DNA of 64,000 bases from Melieria omissa. Lineage: Eukaryota > Arthropoda > Insecta > Diptera > Ulidiidae. Positions within the stretch are counted from its first letter, which is position 1. Each line of letters starts with the position of its first letter. Of the stretch, positions 26,810 through 40,131 are shown piece after piece. Both the position numbers and the translations under genes were made by a program. The notes under the pieces are model-generated. The model had not been told where the DNA came from and ran no database searches. It saw nothing but the letters and a program-made list of their open reading frames with translations. The stretch spans positions 29,429,783 through 29,493,782 of the forward strand of contig OZ020269.1 in NCBI GenBank assembly GCA_963971225.1, given 5' to 3'.

Positions 26810-29290
26810 CTGTTAATTCCAACAAACATACTGCAAAACTTTTCGACCATAACTCCTGGTTTGGCCACCATTTGCAGTCACAATCCACTTAACATACAGT
26901 AGAACGCCAAATTCGAATCCAAACTTAATTTTAAAGCAACTTTTAAATTTTAAGATCGATTTATGCAACGGTGTTCAATTGATCTGTTCTACCAAAGTGA
27001 AAGTGAAAGTGAAGGCTTTTAAAATTTTACGAGCATTCATTGTGCGCTCCGGGAATTGAACCTTTTACAATTTTTTATTACGGTAAGAGCAACTTAATAT
27101 TATTTTTATAACCCTTAAATATTAATTAAACCAAATTAAGACACATAACTCTTGCAAAAATTTTAGAGTGGTGTTACCTCTTTCACAGCCTAAAAATTCG
27201 TTTGTAAGAGTTGCGTTGAAAAATTCTTGAAAATTCAACCCCAATGCTCAGTGTACGTTAATGTTTGCTGCACACTGCAACAACCGAACTTAAAAACTTA
27301 AAAACTTACTTCCCATAAAATGCCTGAATTGTGGTAAAGTTTACATTTTTGTTACTTTTTTGGCATTTTTGGGTTTTTGTTGTGTTGCTCCTCATTTAGC
27401 ACTTTTCACCTGGAAAACTTAAGTAAGTGTTTCTGAGCGCAGCACTCCTACGTTGATGGGTTTAAATCGTGTGTTTTCGATGTATGTAAATTGCCAGCAT
27501 TGCCGGAAGTTAATGAACTTAACTGTGTGTAAGGGCGTTGGCTATTGTCAAGAACGGAAATTGAATTTAATTCGACGTAGTAAGCCGCTTCATTTTGGCG
27601 CTCTCGACGCAAGCGGATCTTTTGTGGATTCGTAAACGCACCACACACCTACAAGCACCCATACAAACGTATGTGGATGGACAATCGAACACACATGGAA
27701 AGCTCGGCAATTCATTAAACATGCTGACGGCCAACTGGTGCCGCACGCAACTGATTTATGCCCCCGGTTTGGTTCGCAATTGTGTGTGTGTGTGTGTTTT
27801 GGTTGTGTGAGTATAATTAGTGCGGTTCGTATTGATTGTGCAATAAAAATTTGTTGAACATTTGTTGCATGCATCGCACTCGAATTTGCTGCATAGTGTC
27901 AGTGAACGAAGGCTGTGCCATTGTTGCTTTCCGATGGGGACTGCAGAAACTCGTTGAGCGCAGATGAAGAGCGCTCGTCTTGCTGAAACCTATACGCAAT
28001 CGCATTCACTCGCACACCAACACTGTTAAACTGTTAGACATATGTGTCTGTATGTGTGTTGGGTGTTTGGTAATAAAATTTTGTTGTTGCTCTTGTTAGC
28101 TTTATTGCGGGCATCATTCGCAATTCGGGTCTTGATTTTGTTATTATCCTTTGCGCGTGCACTCACTCACTCACATACACACACACACATATACACATAC
28201 AGCGCCATACGCACAAATGGCTCATCAATAAAATACAAACAAGCGTACGGGGACTGCTTTGAAGCGCATTGTGTGCGCGCTCGTCCGTTCGTTCGCCACT
28301 GGTCTATTTGTTTGTTTGTTTGTGTGTTGCGTTTTGTGTTTGGCATTGATTCGTTTGGTATGTGTATGTGTGTGTGTGTACGTGCGGTGTTATGGTAGTA
28401 GCATTATTTCCGGACGCTTTTTGCTGCTGCTGCCGCTGGTGAAATTGGCGTTGTGTTCATCCTTTTTGCTATCGCTGGACATGTTTTGAATTACTTTTTA
28501 TTATGATGCGAAAATGATTGAATTTCTATTTCTGCTTTGAATGGCCTCCTCATTAAATGAACGATAGGAGGCGGTCTGGCTGGCATTACAATTCCATCTA
28601 TTGATTTCAATTTATGGCCTTCGATTGTGATGGGAAGTTATCAAAGGCAAAAACACTCGCTGAATGTTGAGACGGGGTTGGCTTTCGAAATAGCAACAAT
28701 AAAAAAGAAATTCTTACGAAATGAACGGAAATGTTGTTTGTTTTTGTTTCAGTTCGATGTCTTTCTTAAAGTTTTCTGATGAAGCTGTTCGCTTTTATGG
28801 CAAATAGAATGAACGTAATTTTACCATAAAGGGTTTTGGTGTCTTGAGTTACTAAAAGAGATATTTAAGATTTGCTTATAGAGATTCTTGTTTCAAATTT
28901 CAAAATTTGTTTTTTTTTAAGATTGAAATATTGAAAATATTGCTTGCAAATATTAAATTAAAATTTCGAAAATTGAGATAGTTATATAAACTTGAGGAGG
29001 CAGCGGAAACGGCACCTTTGGATCGACATTTTTCAAACCTGAATTTCTCAATGCGGTTGCATCGATATCTCAATATTTTCTAGACCAATTTATTTGAAAC
29101 ATAGTTAAAATAAGCTATGACTTTTTTAGAGTAATAACTATTATTATTTATCTTTGAAAGTGATGGACCGATAGATGGATTTGTATGGAAGTTCCATTTC
29201 TCAAGCATTCTGTCCATTCTGTCCTGTAGTCCATTGTGTTGGATTGGCAAAAAGGTAATTTTTTCTTTTGTAAGAAAAAAAGTCGAGTAG
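26810..29290. other. Non-coding stretch with CA/GT microsatellites
   Basis: No gene was recognised. GT runs lie at 27780-27797 and 28350-28380, and CA/CT runs at 28160-28202. The short open frames at 28042-28489 are translations of these runs. Confidence 0.6.
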
Positions 29291-29993
29291 AAAGTAAGTA
29301 GAAAGTAAAACAAAGTAAGCAATTTGTTTTTGGCAGCTCCAGGATTTAGCACTCATGGAACTTTTGATTCTTATAATCAAAACTAGAATCAAATCCTACT
29401 TTAGGTTATCCTCTTTAGTGAAAGTTTTATCATTTAAAAAGTTGTGCACTCTTCGAAATAAATTGCAATCTGATGGTGCATGGTCAGCACTTTATGATAG
29501 ATCATCAGGTCTCAATCCAGCTTCAAGAGTTTTCTACAAATAACTGAAGATATGTGAGACCCTGTCAATTTGCCAATTCTGGCGGTTTTTTGTATGATAT
29601 GTTTTTTTATGATGATGATAATGATTTCTGCAGTTTAATTAGTGTTTGACAGTAAACATTTGAATTGATCAGTTCAAAACTTTTGTAGTTCTGCCAAATT
29701 TGACAGTATGACTTTTTTTATGCAATTCAGGCTTTGATGTGGCTTGTGCTGTACCATATTTTTACCATATGATCTCGTTAGTTCATTGTTATTGTAAACA
29801 ACTAATTTTTCATCACCAGTCATGATTCGTTTCGAAAAGGGGTCGACCTAAGTTAATCTCTTTCAATTCGTGCGAAATCCAAATTCTGAACTTCTATACG
29901 AGTCCAAGTACTGCGACCTACATTTAACCATACTCGCACAGTTACCTGCCGATCTGACTTTGACTTGAAGACTTTGATTTGGTCTTCGTCAGC

Positions 29994-31330
29994 CAGGGGC
30001 GTAGCCAAGGGGGGTTTTGGGTGTCAGAACCCCCCCATAGCCTATAATTTGTCAACATTTTCAATCACTATGCATCGTTTGTACATTCCCAAATTAGCAA
30101 AACTCTCTTTTCATCTTTAAACATTTAAAAGAATAATAACAAACAAAATTGTTGACGAAACTAATTTGTTTTTTAATAGTCTCGTTTAAACTCAATACAG
30201 CGATTTGTATGATCTAAAAACATGTCTAAAGAGTAGTTTAGTTCGTCGACCAAAATGTCCTTGACTATGTCGGTACAAGCCTTTTGGATGGTTTCTACGT
30301 TCTCAAAACGCTTTTTTTCATCGGCAAATGCATTTTTTGAAAAGGTGAAAGTCGCACGGTGCCGCATCAGGTAAAACCGAGGATAGGCTGACGGTTAAAA
30401 TTCGACTTTTAGTAAACAATAAAAACAGTCAAAATAAGTGTCGATAGATGAGATGGCATCATTCGATAGCGAATGTTCAGTTAAAATGTGATAAATTTAT
30501 GCTATTGAGATGCTTAACCTTCGCCTTACCAAAGATTTTTGTATACGTCGTTTACCAATGTCGTTCACTCAAATGACCCCAGGCACTTCCGCCGCTAGTT
30601 TGAGTAAAACTCACAATAAATATACAGCAATATATAAATTTTTTTCATACTTCAATATTTAGGATCTTCCTCTGGTGATAGTTCGTTTTTCGAAAAAAGG
30701 CCTAACGACATAATTCAATTTTAAACATGAAAAAAATTTCTAAACAAAATATGTTTTCATGTAATTGAAAATTATCAAATTTGTGGTTAATTTGAGGATT
30801 TGATCGAATTTTAAGAATTTCAATAAAGTTTTCGGCTAATCGTATGAATTACCGCCAAGTTTTGATGGAATCTGCGGTGATCGCGGAATTCAGTTGGCTA
30901 ACACGTTAGTCATCATTTATGACCAGACAATCGTTTTTAAATCGCGTTTACCACTTATGAACTCCAGCACACGGTATAAACAATCATCATTATAAACTTG
31001 GTTCATTAATTTAAATGCTTCGGTTAAAGTTTAAACATTTTTGAAATAAAAGTTAATGTTTGATCTTTGTTCGATGCTCATTTTTGTACGACGACACAAA
31101 CATACTTTCACTTCAGATGCAATAACTTCGCTTTCAGTGCACCAAATTTCATGAAATGTTTACTAAAAATCGGGAAATATATTTATTTCCACTGGAGTCA
31201 CATAAGCCACCACAAAATGCCCTATTGGGAAAGTGCATTTTACTTAAAAGAACTCGTAATACTAAACTGCCAAAAATAAATTTTAAAACCCCCCCCCCCC
31301 CCCCATGACCAAGTTCTGGCTACGCCCCTG
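29994..31330. mobile_element. hAT-type element, 1337 bp, with exact 8-bp target duplication
   Basis: The inverted tips CAGGGGCGTAGCCA are perfect over 14 bp, and TCGTCAGC is duplicated exactly outside (29986-29993 and 31331-31338), the diagnostic 8-bp hAT footprint. Sub-terminal G- and C-runs follow each tip. The interior has only short open frames (for example 30173-30367 minus) without a BED finger or hAT dimerisation motif that I can recognise, so it is probably non-autonomous. Confidence 0.88.
31289..31304. repeat. Homopolymeric C run
   Basis: A run of about 16 C bases inside the right end of the hAT element, corresponding to the shorter C7 run seen near the left end. Confidence 0.9.
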
Positions 31331-31799
31331 TCGTCAGCATCCGTGGGTCCACCAAAATGTTGGCCAGCTTGGAAAGAAAAATGTTCAGAATGAAATTTTT
31401 TAAATTTTTTATAAGTTATAACACTAAAAAGATTGCAAGTTTTCCATACCTACGAAGACTACATATCACATGTGCTGCTATTTCGAAACGTACAAATAGG
31501 ATTTAGCTAATTTTTCACAAAATACATTTTTAAAAAATATAAAATTTTCCATGATAAAAAAATAAGTCGCCGAAGCAAAAATTGACAAAAATACCAAAGA
31601 AAAAACAGATATTTAAGAATAACAAACCATCAAAATGACCGCAATGGCTTTTCTAGTATTAAGTAAATATGTAACACCATAAGCTTCACCTAAGATTTGA
31701 GGTCACTAAGACTTAAGGAGAGAACCAGAAACTTAAAACACTGGTCTATCGTCTCGGATCTTAGGCAGTCAAAAAACTTTATTTAAGGTTATAACCCAA

Positions 31800-32087
31800 A
31801 ACGGAGTGAAGAATGCCCCCAACTAAGAAAACCAGCTTAGACAAGGCACCGGTCTTCTAACTTGGCACTGCAGACTGAGAAATCATATGCATACAATCCA
31901 GCTAGAACAGGTTAACGTCTATAGACTCTGCAAAACAGCAGAGGAGACTATTAAACTTATTATGCTACACGGCGATGGGATACGTTACTTGGGACAGTTC
32001 TGGCTTGCAGAAGAGAACATTAAACACATAAATCCCCGTGAGTTACTAAACTTCATTAGGCTGGTGGGCCTAGGAGATGTTCTCTAA
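31800..32087 (+). pseudogene. Non-LTR retrotransposon pol 3' end (fossil)
   Basis: The frame ending at 32087 reads VYRLCKTAEETIKLIMLHGD and ends INPRELLNFIRLVGLGDVL-stop. This matches the C-terminal Cys/His motif and terminal helix of Jockey/I/R1-type ORF2 proteins. The CxxC motif has lost its first cysteine (Y for C) and the later C/H positions are altered. Upstream, LTWHCRLRNHMH fits the GHCxLRxH block of the same proteins. It is the counterpart of the fossil at 7100-7740 and may be the same family. Confidence 0.65.
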
Positions 32088-32089
32088 CA

Positions 32090-34600
32090 ACTTATAGGCG
32101 GCACTAAAGATCACTTCTGATCTCAGTGCAACAAACCCTATCAAATTCTATTCTTTTCTAAGCTTCACTTTGCTTTCTGTGCACCTCAGCGGCTTTCTTG
32201 TCTTTACGAAGTCCCTACAAACATTTTTTCCTTTTGAAAAATTTAGCCAACAAGATGAAACACTAAACACTGAACAAAAGTAATTAAAAAGTTTAAATTT
32301 TTGTTGCAATAACTAAACTCATATACAACTCAACAACAACTAAACTCATATATAACTCGTTAACATTTTTGGTTGACTTGTTTCAGAAGTATAAAACAGC
32401 TTCAATTGTTGGAAGTTCTGAAGAGACGGATCCACGTTAATGTGTCATATTTTTAAACTTAAAACATGCCTTAGAAAATTTGATACACATACAATGACTT
32501 CTGTTGAGGCTGTAAGAGGATAATTTTCTAATTTCACTTTCCTTCTTAGAAGGAAGACTGACTTGGGCTGAATTCTTTGAAAAGGGATCTAGCCAATGGA
32601 ATTATTCATAGTCTACTAGGCTTTGTAAGTTGCTCAAAGTAGTTCAATGAGTGAATGAAATTAAGTTTGATTTATTGAAGTTAAATCTCGAATGTTCTCC
32701 CCTCCATTAGGAGGTCGAGTTAGTTTCCCCCTGACTGAGACTGTTGGTTAGCTGCAGAAAACCATAAGAAGGGATTCACAATGGGCCATTTTGGCCTCCG
32801 AGTGAAAGTGCGGTCCTGCCGCAAACACCCTTTCCTACCTAATATAACTTAAGATTGATTGTTTGTGGTGTCAAAATGAGGCTTCATAGCTTAAGTGAGC
32901 TGCGCCTTGGGGGTCCTACTTCTACCTATCCTTTTCTGGATTCAAATACACCCTAAAGCGAAAGTGATTTTTACTCATAAAATAAATTGATAGGAAATTT
33001 AAAAATTATGTATGTATTCGTTTGTGTTTTCACTTTTCTTTTATTCTAAGTTAATTTTCAATAAAAAAGTTTACCCACATTCAAAACAATTTCATTGTTT
33101 CACCCCTTTGAGCTCATTGCATATTTCTCAACGAAAAAAAAGAATTAATTGAGGGATTTAATGCTGGTGCCGGTTACGCTCGATTGGCTTTTAATGTTAA
33201 GTAAATAAAGAATAGCAGAAAAAGCAAAAAATACACAAAAAACAATTAATTAATCAAAAACAATCAATAATTAAACAGTGGTAGCAAAAACAATAACAAC
33301 AACAATAACAATAACAACAGCGGCCACTTACCGTAGGCAATCAATTAAGTGCTAAACCGATTCGAGCCCTCCCGCAGGGCCCACAAGGAATTTCACTGCT
33401 CGAGACGCATAACCGGAGAAGGCCGACGCAGCAAACTGCCAAGCGGACCGGCACAATGGCGAAGACGTGGCAGCACTAAAGCTGCCTGGTAGTTCGATTG
33501 TTATTGTTATATGGCTGTTTGTTATTGATAGATGGGCTTAGCAGTGACGACGGAAGGCGGCAACGGCAGCGTTGCCATACCGAGAGATACTCCTGTATTG
33601 TGCCGACTGAGCTCTGGAGGCGGCAGGTGCAGTCGAGCGTAACAGCGCATTGAGCGGTTAAAGGCATTAAATTTTGTCCGTTTACGGCTACAAAATTTAC
33701 GTCTGCTAAGCAAATAACGTAAATAATATTTGGAAAATTTATGGCAACGGGTCGGGCTGCGGCTCACTGAAGTGTGTCGGCGGAGCGTTGAGGCGTTGAG
33801 GCAGAAAGGTGTATCAGGCGAGCACGATTCCAATTGTTGCAGGATGAAGGGACTTATTAGATAATAAAAAGGAGGAAAATTCGTAATGAAACAAAGCAAA
33901 ATGAATGCCAAATTGGCAGAGAAGTGCGAGGGAAGTCGTTGTCGTTTTAGGCGAAAATTAACTTTGCAAACAGTGTAAAATTGTGTGCCGTCGTTGCGTA
34001 ACCTTCTTACAACATTTGCGCTCTGTTGTGTTGTGTTGTGTGTGTAGGAGTCAACTTTACACCGCTGCTCAACACAATTTTGTTCGTACTCAAGAAAAGC
34101 CATTTCACTGTGAAAATAAGCAGCTTTTGAATTTTGTTTTTGTTGTTTGTTGGCGCGAGAGATTTTCATAAAATTGCTTTCATTTAAATGTGCACAATTT
34201 GTGCTGGTAGTTTTATAACAATAACGACAACAACAACTACAACTACAACAAATATTATAACAACAATAAACACAGCAGTATCGGTGCAGAACTTTACGCA
34301 ATCTGTTGCATTGTTGTTGCTCTGAAGTTTATAATCCAACTCGCAATTTGCAGCAGCAGATAGCTGCAGCAACGTCAGCCATGGCAAAAAATATATATTT
34401 TCTTATTATTATTTTGTAAACTTTGCTTTTCACATTGCCGGATTTTTCTAATACTCGACAAGTAATTGCATTATCTGTATTTTGCATAGAAGTCAGTGAA
34501 AAATTTTGCTTCATTGCATTTCGCTGAGCTTCAACTGGATATGCGGGGAAGTTTAAATCGTTGAAAGGAGTGCCATCACTTAGAATTTTACCTGTCGTAG
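32090..34600. other. Non-coding stretch; possible 3' UTR of a retrotransposon, then unique DNA
   Basis: The first hundred bases probably continue the fossil's 3' UTR. The rest shows no gene that I can support. A 259-codon frame at 33522-34301 minus starts in CAA-repeat DNA (a Cys/Tyr-rich translation) and has no domain. CAACAA microsatellites lie at 33290-33320 and 34205-34270. Confidence 0.5.
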
Positions 34601-34602
34601 GC

Positions 34603-35200
34603 CAGTGCTGCCAGATCAGGAGATTTCCTCCTAGATTTAGGAGATTCTTGGCCATTTAGGAGAATTTTTAGGAGGAAGAATTGTTTAGGTGAAAGTTTAG
34701 GAGGTTTATATTTTTTGTTAGGGATTTTTCGGGTTCTTAGGAGATTTTTGAGGGATTTTTGGATAATGCAGTATGATGTATTGGGTACACTGGCAACAAA
34801 ACATATTTTGATAACCGTTTTAATAATCAAAGTACCCTATTGTGTTAAAAATTTGTAAGCTTACAAAATGTAAGCTCGTTCTATCTTGTTGTCACTTATT
34901 GCTGTCACAATGAAATTTTGCCAAAAGGGACAATTTTTGTTTAATTAATTTGTTATATGGTCTTTTTTTAGTTTTTATTGTTAAGCTGAAAAAAAGTTTT
35001 TGTTGTTAAGCTGTTAAGAAGTAAAAAAGGCTGCAAAAAAAAATTAAATGTATAATTTTTATTTTTGTATGAGAAGTTTAGTTTTTTTAAAATGACGCAA
35101 ATTATAAAAAAATTGTGGGAGATTTTGTAACTTTTGAGAGGAAATTTAAGTATTTTTTTCAGATTTAGGAGAAAGTCATTTCAGGTATCAAGCAACACTG
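34603..35200. mobile_element. hAT-like MITE, about 600 bp
   Basis: The tips are CAGTG(C/T)TGC(C/T)(T/A)GAT inverted to each other, and the arms inside both carry TCTCCTAAAT/ATTTAGGAGA-type segments. Flanking octamers TCGTAGGC and TGGCAGAC agree at five of eight positions, a possible decayed duplication. No coding capacity. Confidence 0.5.
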
Positions 35201-35314
35201 TGGCAGACCAATCGCCTACACTGGCAGAAAAACACAACCGATTAACCTAACCAATACAAGGCATGTCTTGTGGATGCCCTATGCGCCCGAAGGGAGTGAA
35301 CGAGGAAAAGAAAG

Positions 35315-35420
35315 CAGTTGCCAGCCTTGATAGTCCATGCCAGAGGCCTTAGGTTCAATTCTCAGCTCGGCGCTGGATAAACACTTGTCTACTTCTATCG
35401 CTACCTACAAAAAGAAGAAG
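35315..35420 (+). mobile_element. tRNA-derived SINE head (copy 4)
   Basis: Contains CATGCCAGAGGCCTTAGG and TTCAATTCTCAGCTCGG followed by AAACACTTGTCTACTTCTAT, matching copies 1 and 2, and ends in an AAGAAG-rich tail. Confidence 0.6.
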
Positions 35421-35424
35421 AGAA

Positions 35425-38400
35425 TTGTAGGCAAGTGCTCTTAGTAGACCATGACGAATCGTTCAAGTGTTAAAGAAAAATTGTACTAAACTAAATTGTG
35501 ACTGTTTCAGATTTATGAATTTAATTTATGTAGGCACCAACAAGTTATTATTTTTAGAAGTGAATTCAAAGCAAATTACAAAAATTTTACTTGTATCTCC
35601 AAAATTTCCAATCATTTACGATTTCCAATCATTTTAGCGATATTAGAGAAAGTTTGTGACTAATTGAAGTTTACGAATTGGGCGCGTTTGATAAAAATCC
35701 TGTTTCTTTAATAATGGTTAAATAGAATGAAAAAATGATATTTTTGTATTTGTTCATAAATATGAAATAATGTTTCTGTAATTCAAAAATATTGATACAA
35801 AATGTATTTCACCCGTTTTAAGCTGAAATTGTTCAAAAGTAAACTAGCTCTAGAACTCTAACAAAGAGGCATGGAGACTTCAAATGTTGTGGGCACACTT
35901 CTTAGGTAAGTGTTTCATGATTTAAATACCACAAGGTAATATTGAAACAAAGGGTAAAATTCGGGGTCGAAAGGGTTAATAATTTCTTTAGAGCCGATCG
36001 AGATTTTCTACCATTGCGAGTTGCAATTCACTGCTTGTGGTGTGTTAAGGTTACTCAATTGTCGAATTTAGACCCTCGACTTTTGAATTGCTTAAGCCAA
36101 CAAAAGTTTAAGAGGCTACAGTAGTATATTTCCAACCTTTTTGATGGAAAGATCACTTGCTGGTCCATTTTGGCTTCAATGTGTTCTCCAATCCACATCG
36201 GAATTACTCTGTTTTTCAGAGGCACGTCTGTTGAGTTTATGGACTCATTCCAAAGCCACACTTTCAAATACATGAAATATTTTCTTGTTTGTATAATGTA
36301 CAAAGGTTTCATATTTTATTGCAGGAAACTAGTAGAAAATCACATAAAAAAGTATATTAAATTCAAGTAAAAAAAAGTTAAGATATAAATTGAAGACATG
36401 TACAGATATGTTTAGTTCGTCTTGAAGCGGACCTATGTAGGCATTTGAGGGTTAATTACTGCCTGGTTGTTCAGTGCTATAAGGATCAACCTATAAGACA
36501 CCTAACAGTTGATAATTTGCAAGAGTCAGTTCAAGCATTTCTGTTTGAAATCCATACTGACACACATATCTTTTTAGATACAGCACATAAATTTGATTCA
36601 GTTCCTTCGAGTAGATTTCGGCTCCAGCTCTGTTACTTTTTGTGCACTCATATTATTTGTATGCACCACCGTCTTTATGGTGCTGTCATGTTATCAATCC
36701 AAGATTTGCTTGTATCAAAGACGTCGATTCTAGTTTGAAATATATTTCTAATATTTGTTGCAATACGTGTCAAATAAAATGTCGAAAAAAGAAGAAACCG
36801 ATTTTAACAAGATACATAAACTTAGAAGTTATAAATTATTCCAACTTGAAGGTTTTAAAAAATTTTTATTAAAAAATTCGAAAAAGTCTTTGTTTTGTTC
36901 ATTTGGAACCGAGAAAAAGTTGAGCATTCCTTGAATGCTGGTATTACAAGAATTTGCTTTGACTATGTGTACTACAAGTGTCACCTAGTGATATTGTAAT
37001 CACCCAAACTGGAAGAATTTTGATTGATTAACTAATCAAAATCCTTGTTGAGGCTCTATGCTTTAGTCAATAAGACGAAACAAAATATACCAGCTATATG
37101 TGTTGGTTTATTTTTCTTGTAATATTTATGACCACTTAGCTTACATTTTCAATATTAGATTCAATTAAATTGTTCTGTCAATTGATGTAATTTAACTGTG
37201 GACAAATATTTACAATAATTTTCCTCAACACTTGCATTAATGTTTCAATACTTAAAATGGCAAATAGCGCAGCCAACACTTCAATACACATGAACAAGTA
37301 CAAACACTCACACACACACACACACACATACACGCAACTTGCGTATGTACAAATATTTCTCTTAGCGCTTGAATGAAGAAAACTTGTTCCCAAGTGCAGT
37401 AAAGTGCAGAATGGAACGGTTGGCCTGTCTACGTTGTCCGTCGTGCGACTGTTTCTGCTACGTTAATGGCCAACGCAAACTTATGGCCAACATTAAGATA
37501 GCCAGCCAGCTTCCATTTACCACAAGTGCTCACATAAATTTGACGTTTACACTGTCAACGTTGTGTAGTACAGCACACAGCTTTTGAAGTGCCGAAATGG
37601 ATGTGTTTGTGTGTGTGAAAAGAAAAGCAATTGAGGGAAATTGTCGGCGTTTTCATTGTGTCAAATTCAAATTGAAACAAACAACTGACAACATTGGTGT
37701 CTTGAGTCGAATTAAGTCCTTGAAGTGTTACAGTTGAGAAGAGGAAATGCTTTTGGCCTATGGTGGGTTTTCTAGTGGTTTAGTGATGAGACCATAAGAG
37801 ACAAATGCTTAAACGTACGAGGACTTATAGGTATTAATATAGTTAGGGGTTCCTAAAATTCCTAATACAAACCTCCGAAGACTTAAATATTGGATTCAAC
37901 TTATTAGTCAAGAAAGCAATGCCTTCAGATCTTTGCAAAAGCAGTTAGAACTTCTACCAAAGCTAAACAGACTGCGATTAGTTCCATCGGTTTAACCATA
38001 ACATTCCAAAATGTGTACGGACGCCAATTGGGAAATTGCCTGCAGTACGAAGAAACTTAATTCGATGATAATTTAAAAAATCATAAAACAAAATATTGTT
38101 TTGCTGCAACATAACCTCTAAATGCCAGCAATGGGTTTTGTTGCTTGCGGAGATATTTAAAAAATCACTCGTTAACTATGCATTAACAAGTATCGGAACC
38201 TAGACTGCCGCTTTCCAGTATTTAATGTTTTGTGTTGAGAAAATCAATAGTCATGTTTTGCAACTTTAACCTACAAAGCCGGAAATTGCATGATGTCTAC
38301 ACAACCAGGTAACTTCCGCTTGGCACAACGGAGACCGAATGCTGCACGCTTCCTGCTGTATGCTGTGTGATTTTGCTATTTTTGCTCTTTGTGTTTGTGT

Positions 38401-40090
38401 TATTAAATTTTGTTACGCTTAAGAGATCAAAATATGACGCAGGTCTAAAAATGCCTGACAGCTGTCGAAGTCAACAATTTGCCGACGCCCCCAACAAATG
38501 CGGGCACCAAATTTAGTTTACGGACAGTGCGCAGTAGAGCGCAAAACATTTTCTACACTAATCGAGCGTGTGTTATGTGTGTGTATGCGTGTGGGTTTGT
38601 GTGCGTGTGTGTGTGTTTGTGTTCTTGTGGTTGTCATAAAATGAAGTAAAGCATGTAAATAGTTGTAACCGTTGTGTGGGTTTAGTGATGAGCACGAATA
38701 AGTTTCGGCTTTATGCCGATTTCACGCTTGACAGCCAAAAACATGATAAAAACAACAACAATGATAATGTAGTTTATAGTGAGAGTGGGTGCAATTTAAA
38801 GTGCAGGAGCAAAGAATGTCAAACTATATGATGCGTGCAAAAGGATACCGAATTGCTTCGATTATGATTTCGTAGAGAAAAATGAATCAAATTTGCGTAT
38901 GAACAGCAAATGAAGCAACCTAACTATGTACTCGTACATGCATGTGCAACAAAATGGAAACCAAATATAATAACAACAATTTAGTTAATGCCTTTTTTCC
39001 TATGCCTCAATGCATTGTTCGAGAGCACATTTGGTCGTTTCTGCGAAATTTATCCGGCGGCAGCAAATCAACGTTTCGCCATTTCCATGCAAAATTTCTC
39101 CCATTTAATTTTGTTTTTAATAAAATGTTGCTATCTATCTGGCAGCTGCAAATCGTGTACAATTACATGCAAGCACTTGTATGTGCACATATGTGGGCGT
39201 AAGCTGCGCCCAAATAGACAAACTCGGCCCCGGCCGCCTCTCCGTTCGTATCGGCGCAGTAAGTGGCAGCCGCCGTAGGAGCACTTGCGGCCACGCATGG
39301 CATATGATTCGACTTTTAAGCTGCTTACATACACTCACATACATACATACATACACACATGCAAAGCACACACGTTTTTGTTGGCAACAGTTGCTGTATG
39401 TTTAACAGAAAAAAGAAATATTGCAAAAAAGCTTGTATCGAAAATTATATTTTTGCAGCAATAACTGCGGGCTGTGTGCGTGTGTGTGTGTGTGTGTAGA
39501 TATTTTACATATTTTCGTTGGCAATTTTGCTGGCGGTGCGCCCATTAAAAGCTTTTCCTACAAATAAACATTTTATTTTTATTTGTATGCTCCACAATCC
39601 GCTTAATGCGCGGAAACGCTGAAATTATTAGCAGCAATTCGCTGCCGCCAAAAATTTGTTGTTATTGCCGCATTTGCTTTAGATAAATTCAGAAACGTCT
39701 GCCTTGAGGGCAGTTTGACGAAAGTTTGCTTTGTGCAATTTTGCGCCGTAATACCTGTGCCGTCAAATACAAAAATCTGCATACATATGCGGAACATTTT
39801 GTTGTGATTTTATCAGTTTTTGAAATCTCTTTTGAAAAACACGCTTCGGGTCAAATGAAGAAGAAAGTTAAGCCTAAACGTATGGCACACGACATGTGCT
39901 CAACATTGTTTTATGCTACTTGCGAGTAAGCAATTTTTGAAATTTTTTTTGTATACTTTCGGGCGCCAACTTACAGGTGACATAAACGAATACAACTAAG
40001 CGTAATCGCAGCTTATTACGGCACGCAGATTTGATTGTAAACAAGGAGAGACAAAATTATTCTAGCGTTTGATTAACTTTGATGAGGTCG
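35425..40090. other. Long non-coding stretch with microsatellites
   Basis: No gene is supported. (CA)n lies at 37305-37334, GT-rich repeats at 38571-38630, a CATA repeat at 39325-39362 and (GT)n at 39478-39497. Isolated piggyBac-like half-ends (AAAGGGTTAA near 35970, GAGGGTTAA near 36450) have no partner that I could find. Confidence 0.55.
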
Positions 40091-40095
40091 GATTG

Positions 40096-40131
40096 AGTTG
40101 GGTTGGGTTGGGTTGGGTTGGGTTAGGTTGG
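40096..40131 (+). repeat. TTGGG pentamer run ending in TTAGG
   Basis: Six or so TTGGG units followed by one TTAGG and TTGG, directly abutting the TCTAGG hexamer array. Confidence 0.9.

Larger units (their letters stand above)
29300..31385 (-). pseudogene. mariner fossil split by a hAT element
   Basis: On the minus strand the order fits one decayed mariner. The N-terminal side lies outside the hAT insertion (31331-31385) and continues at 29993 with DEDQIK, then the VGRSTWTRIEVQNLDFARIER linker region, and a relic of the TGDEKW block near 29820. A C-terminal piece (FLNDKTFTKEDNLK) sits at about 29400-29455. About 300 bp between the last two (29460-29760) is not recognisable as mariner. Heavy decay makes the exact limits approximate. 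Confidence 0.5.

Noticed and set aside
33522..34301. 259-codon minus-strand open frame
   Set aside because: Starts in CAA-repeat DNA, has Cys-rich low-complexity sequence and no domain; overlapping frames are open on the other strand.
35942..36460. A further piggyBac-like element between AAAGGGTTAA and GAGGGTTAA
   Set aside because: Both ends face the same way and no matching left tip with TTAACCC was found nearby.
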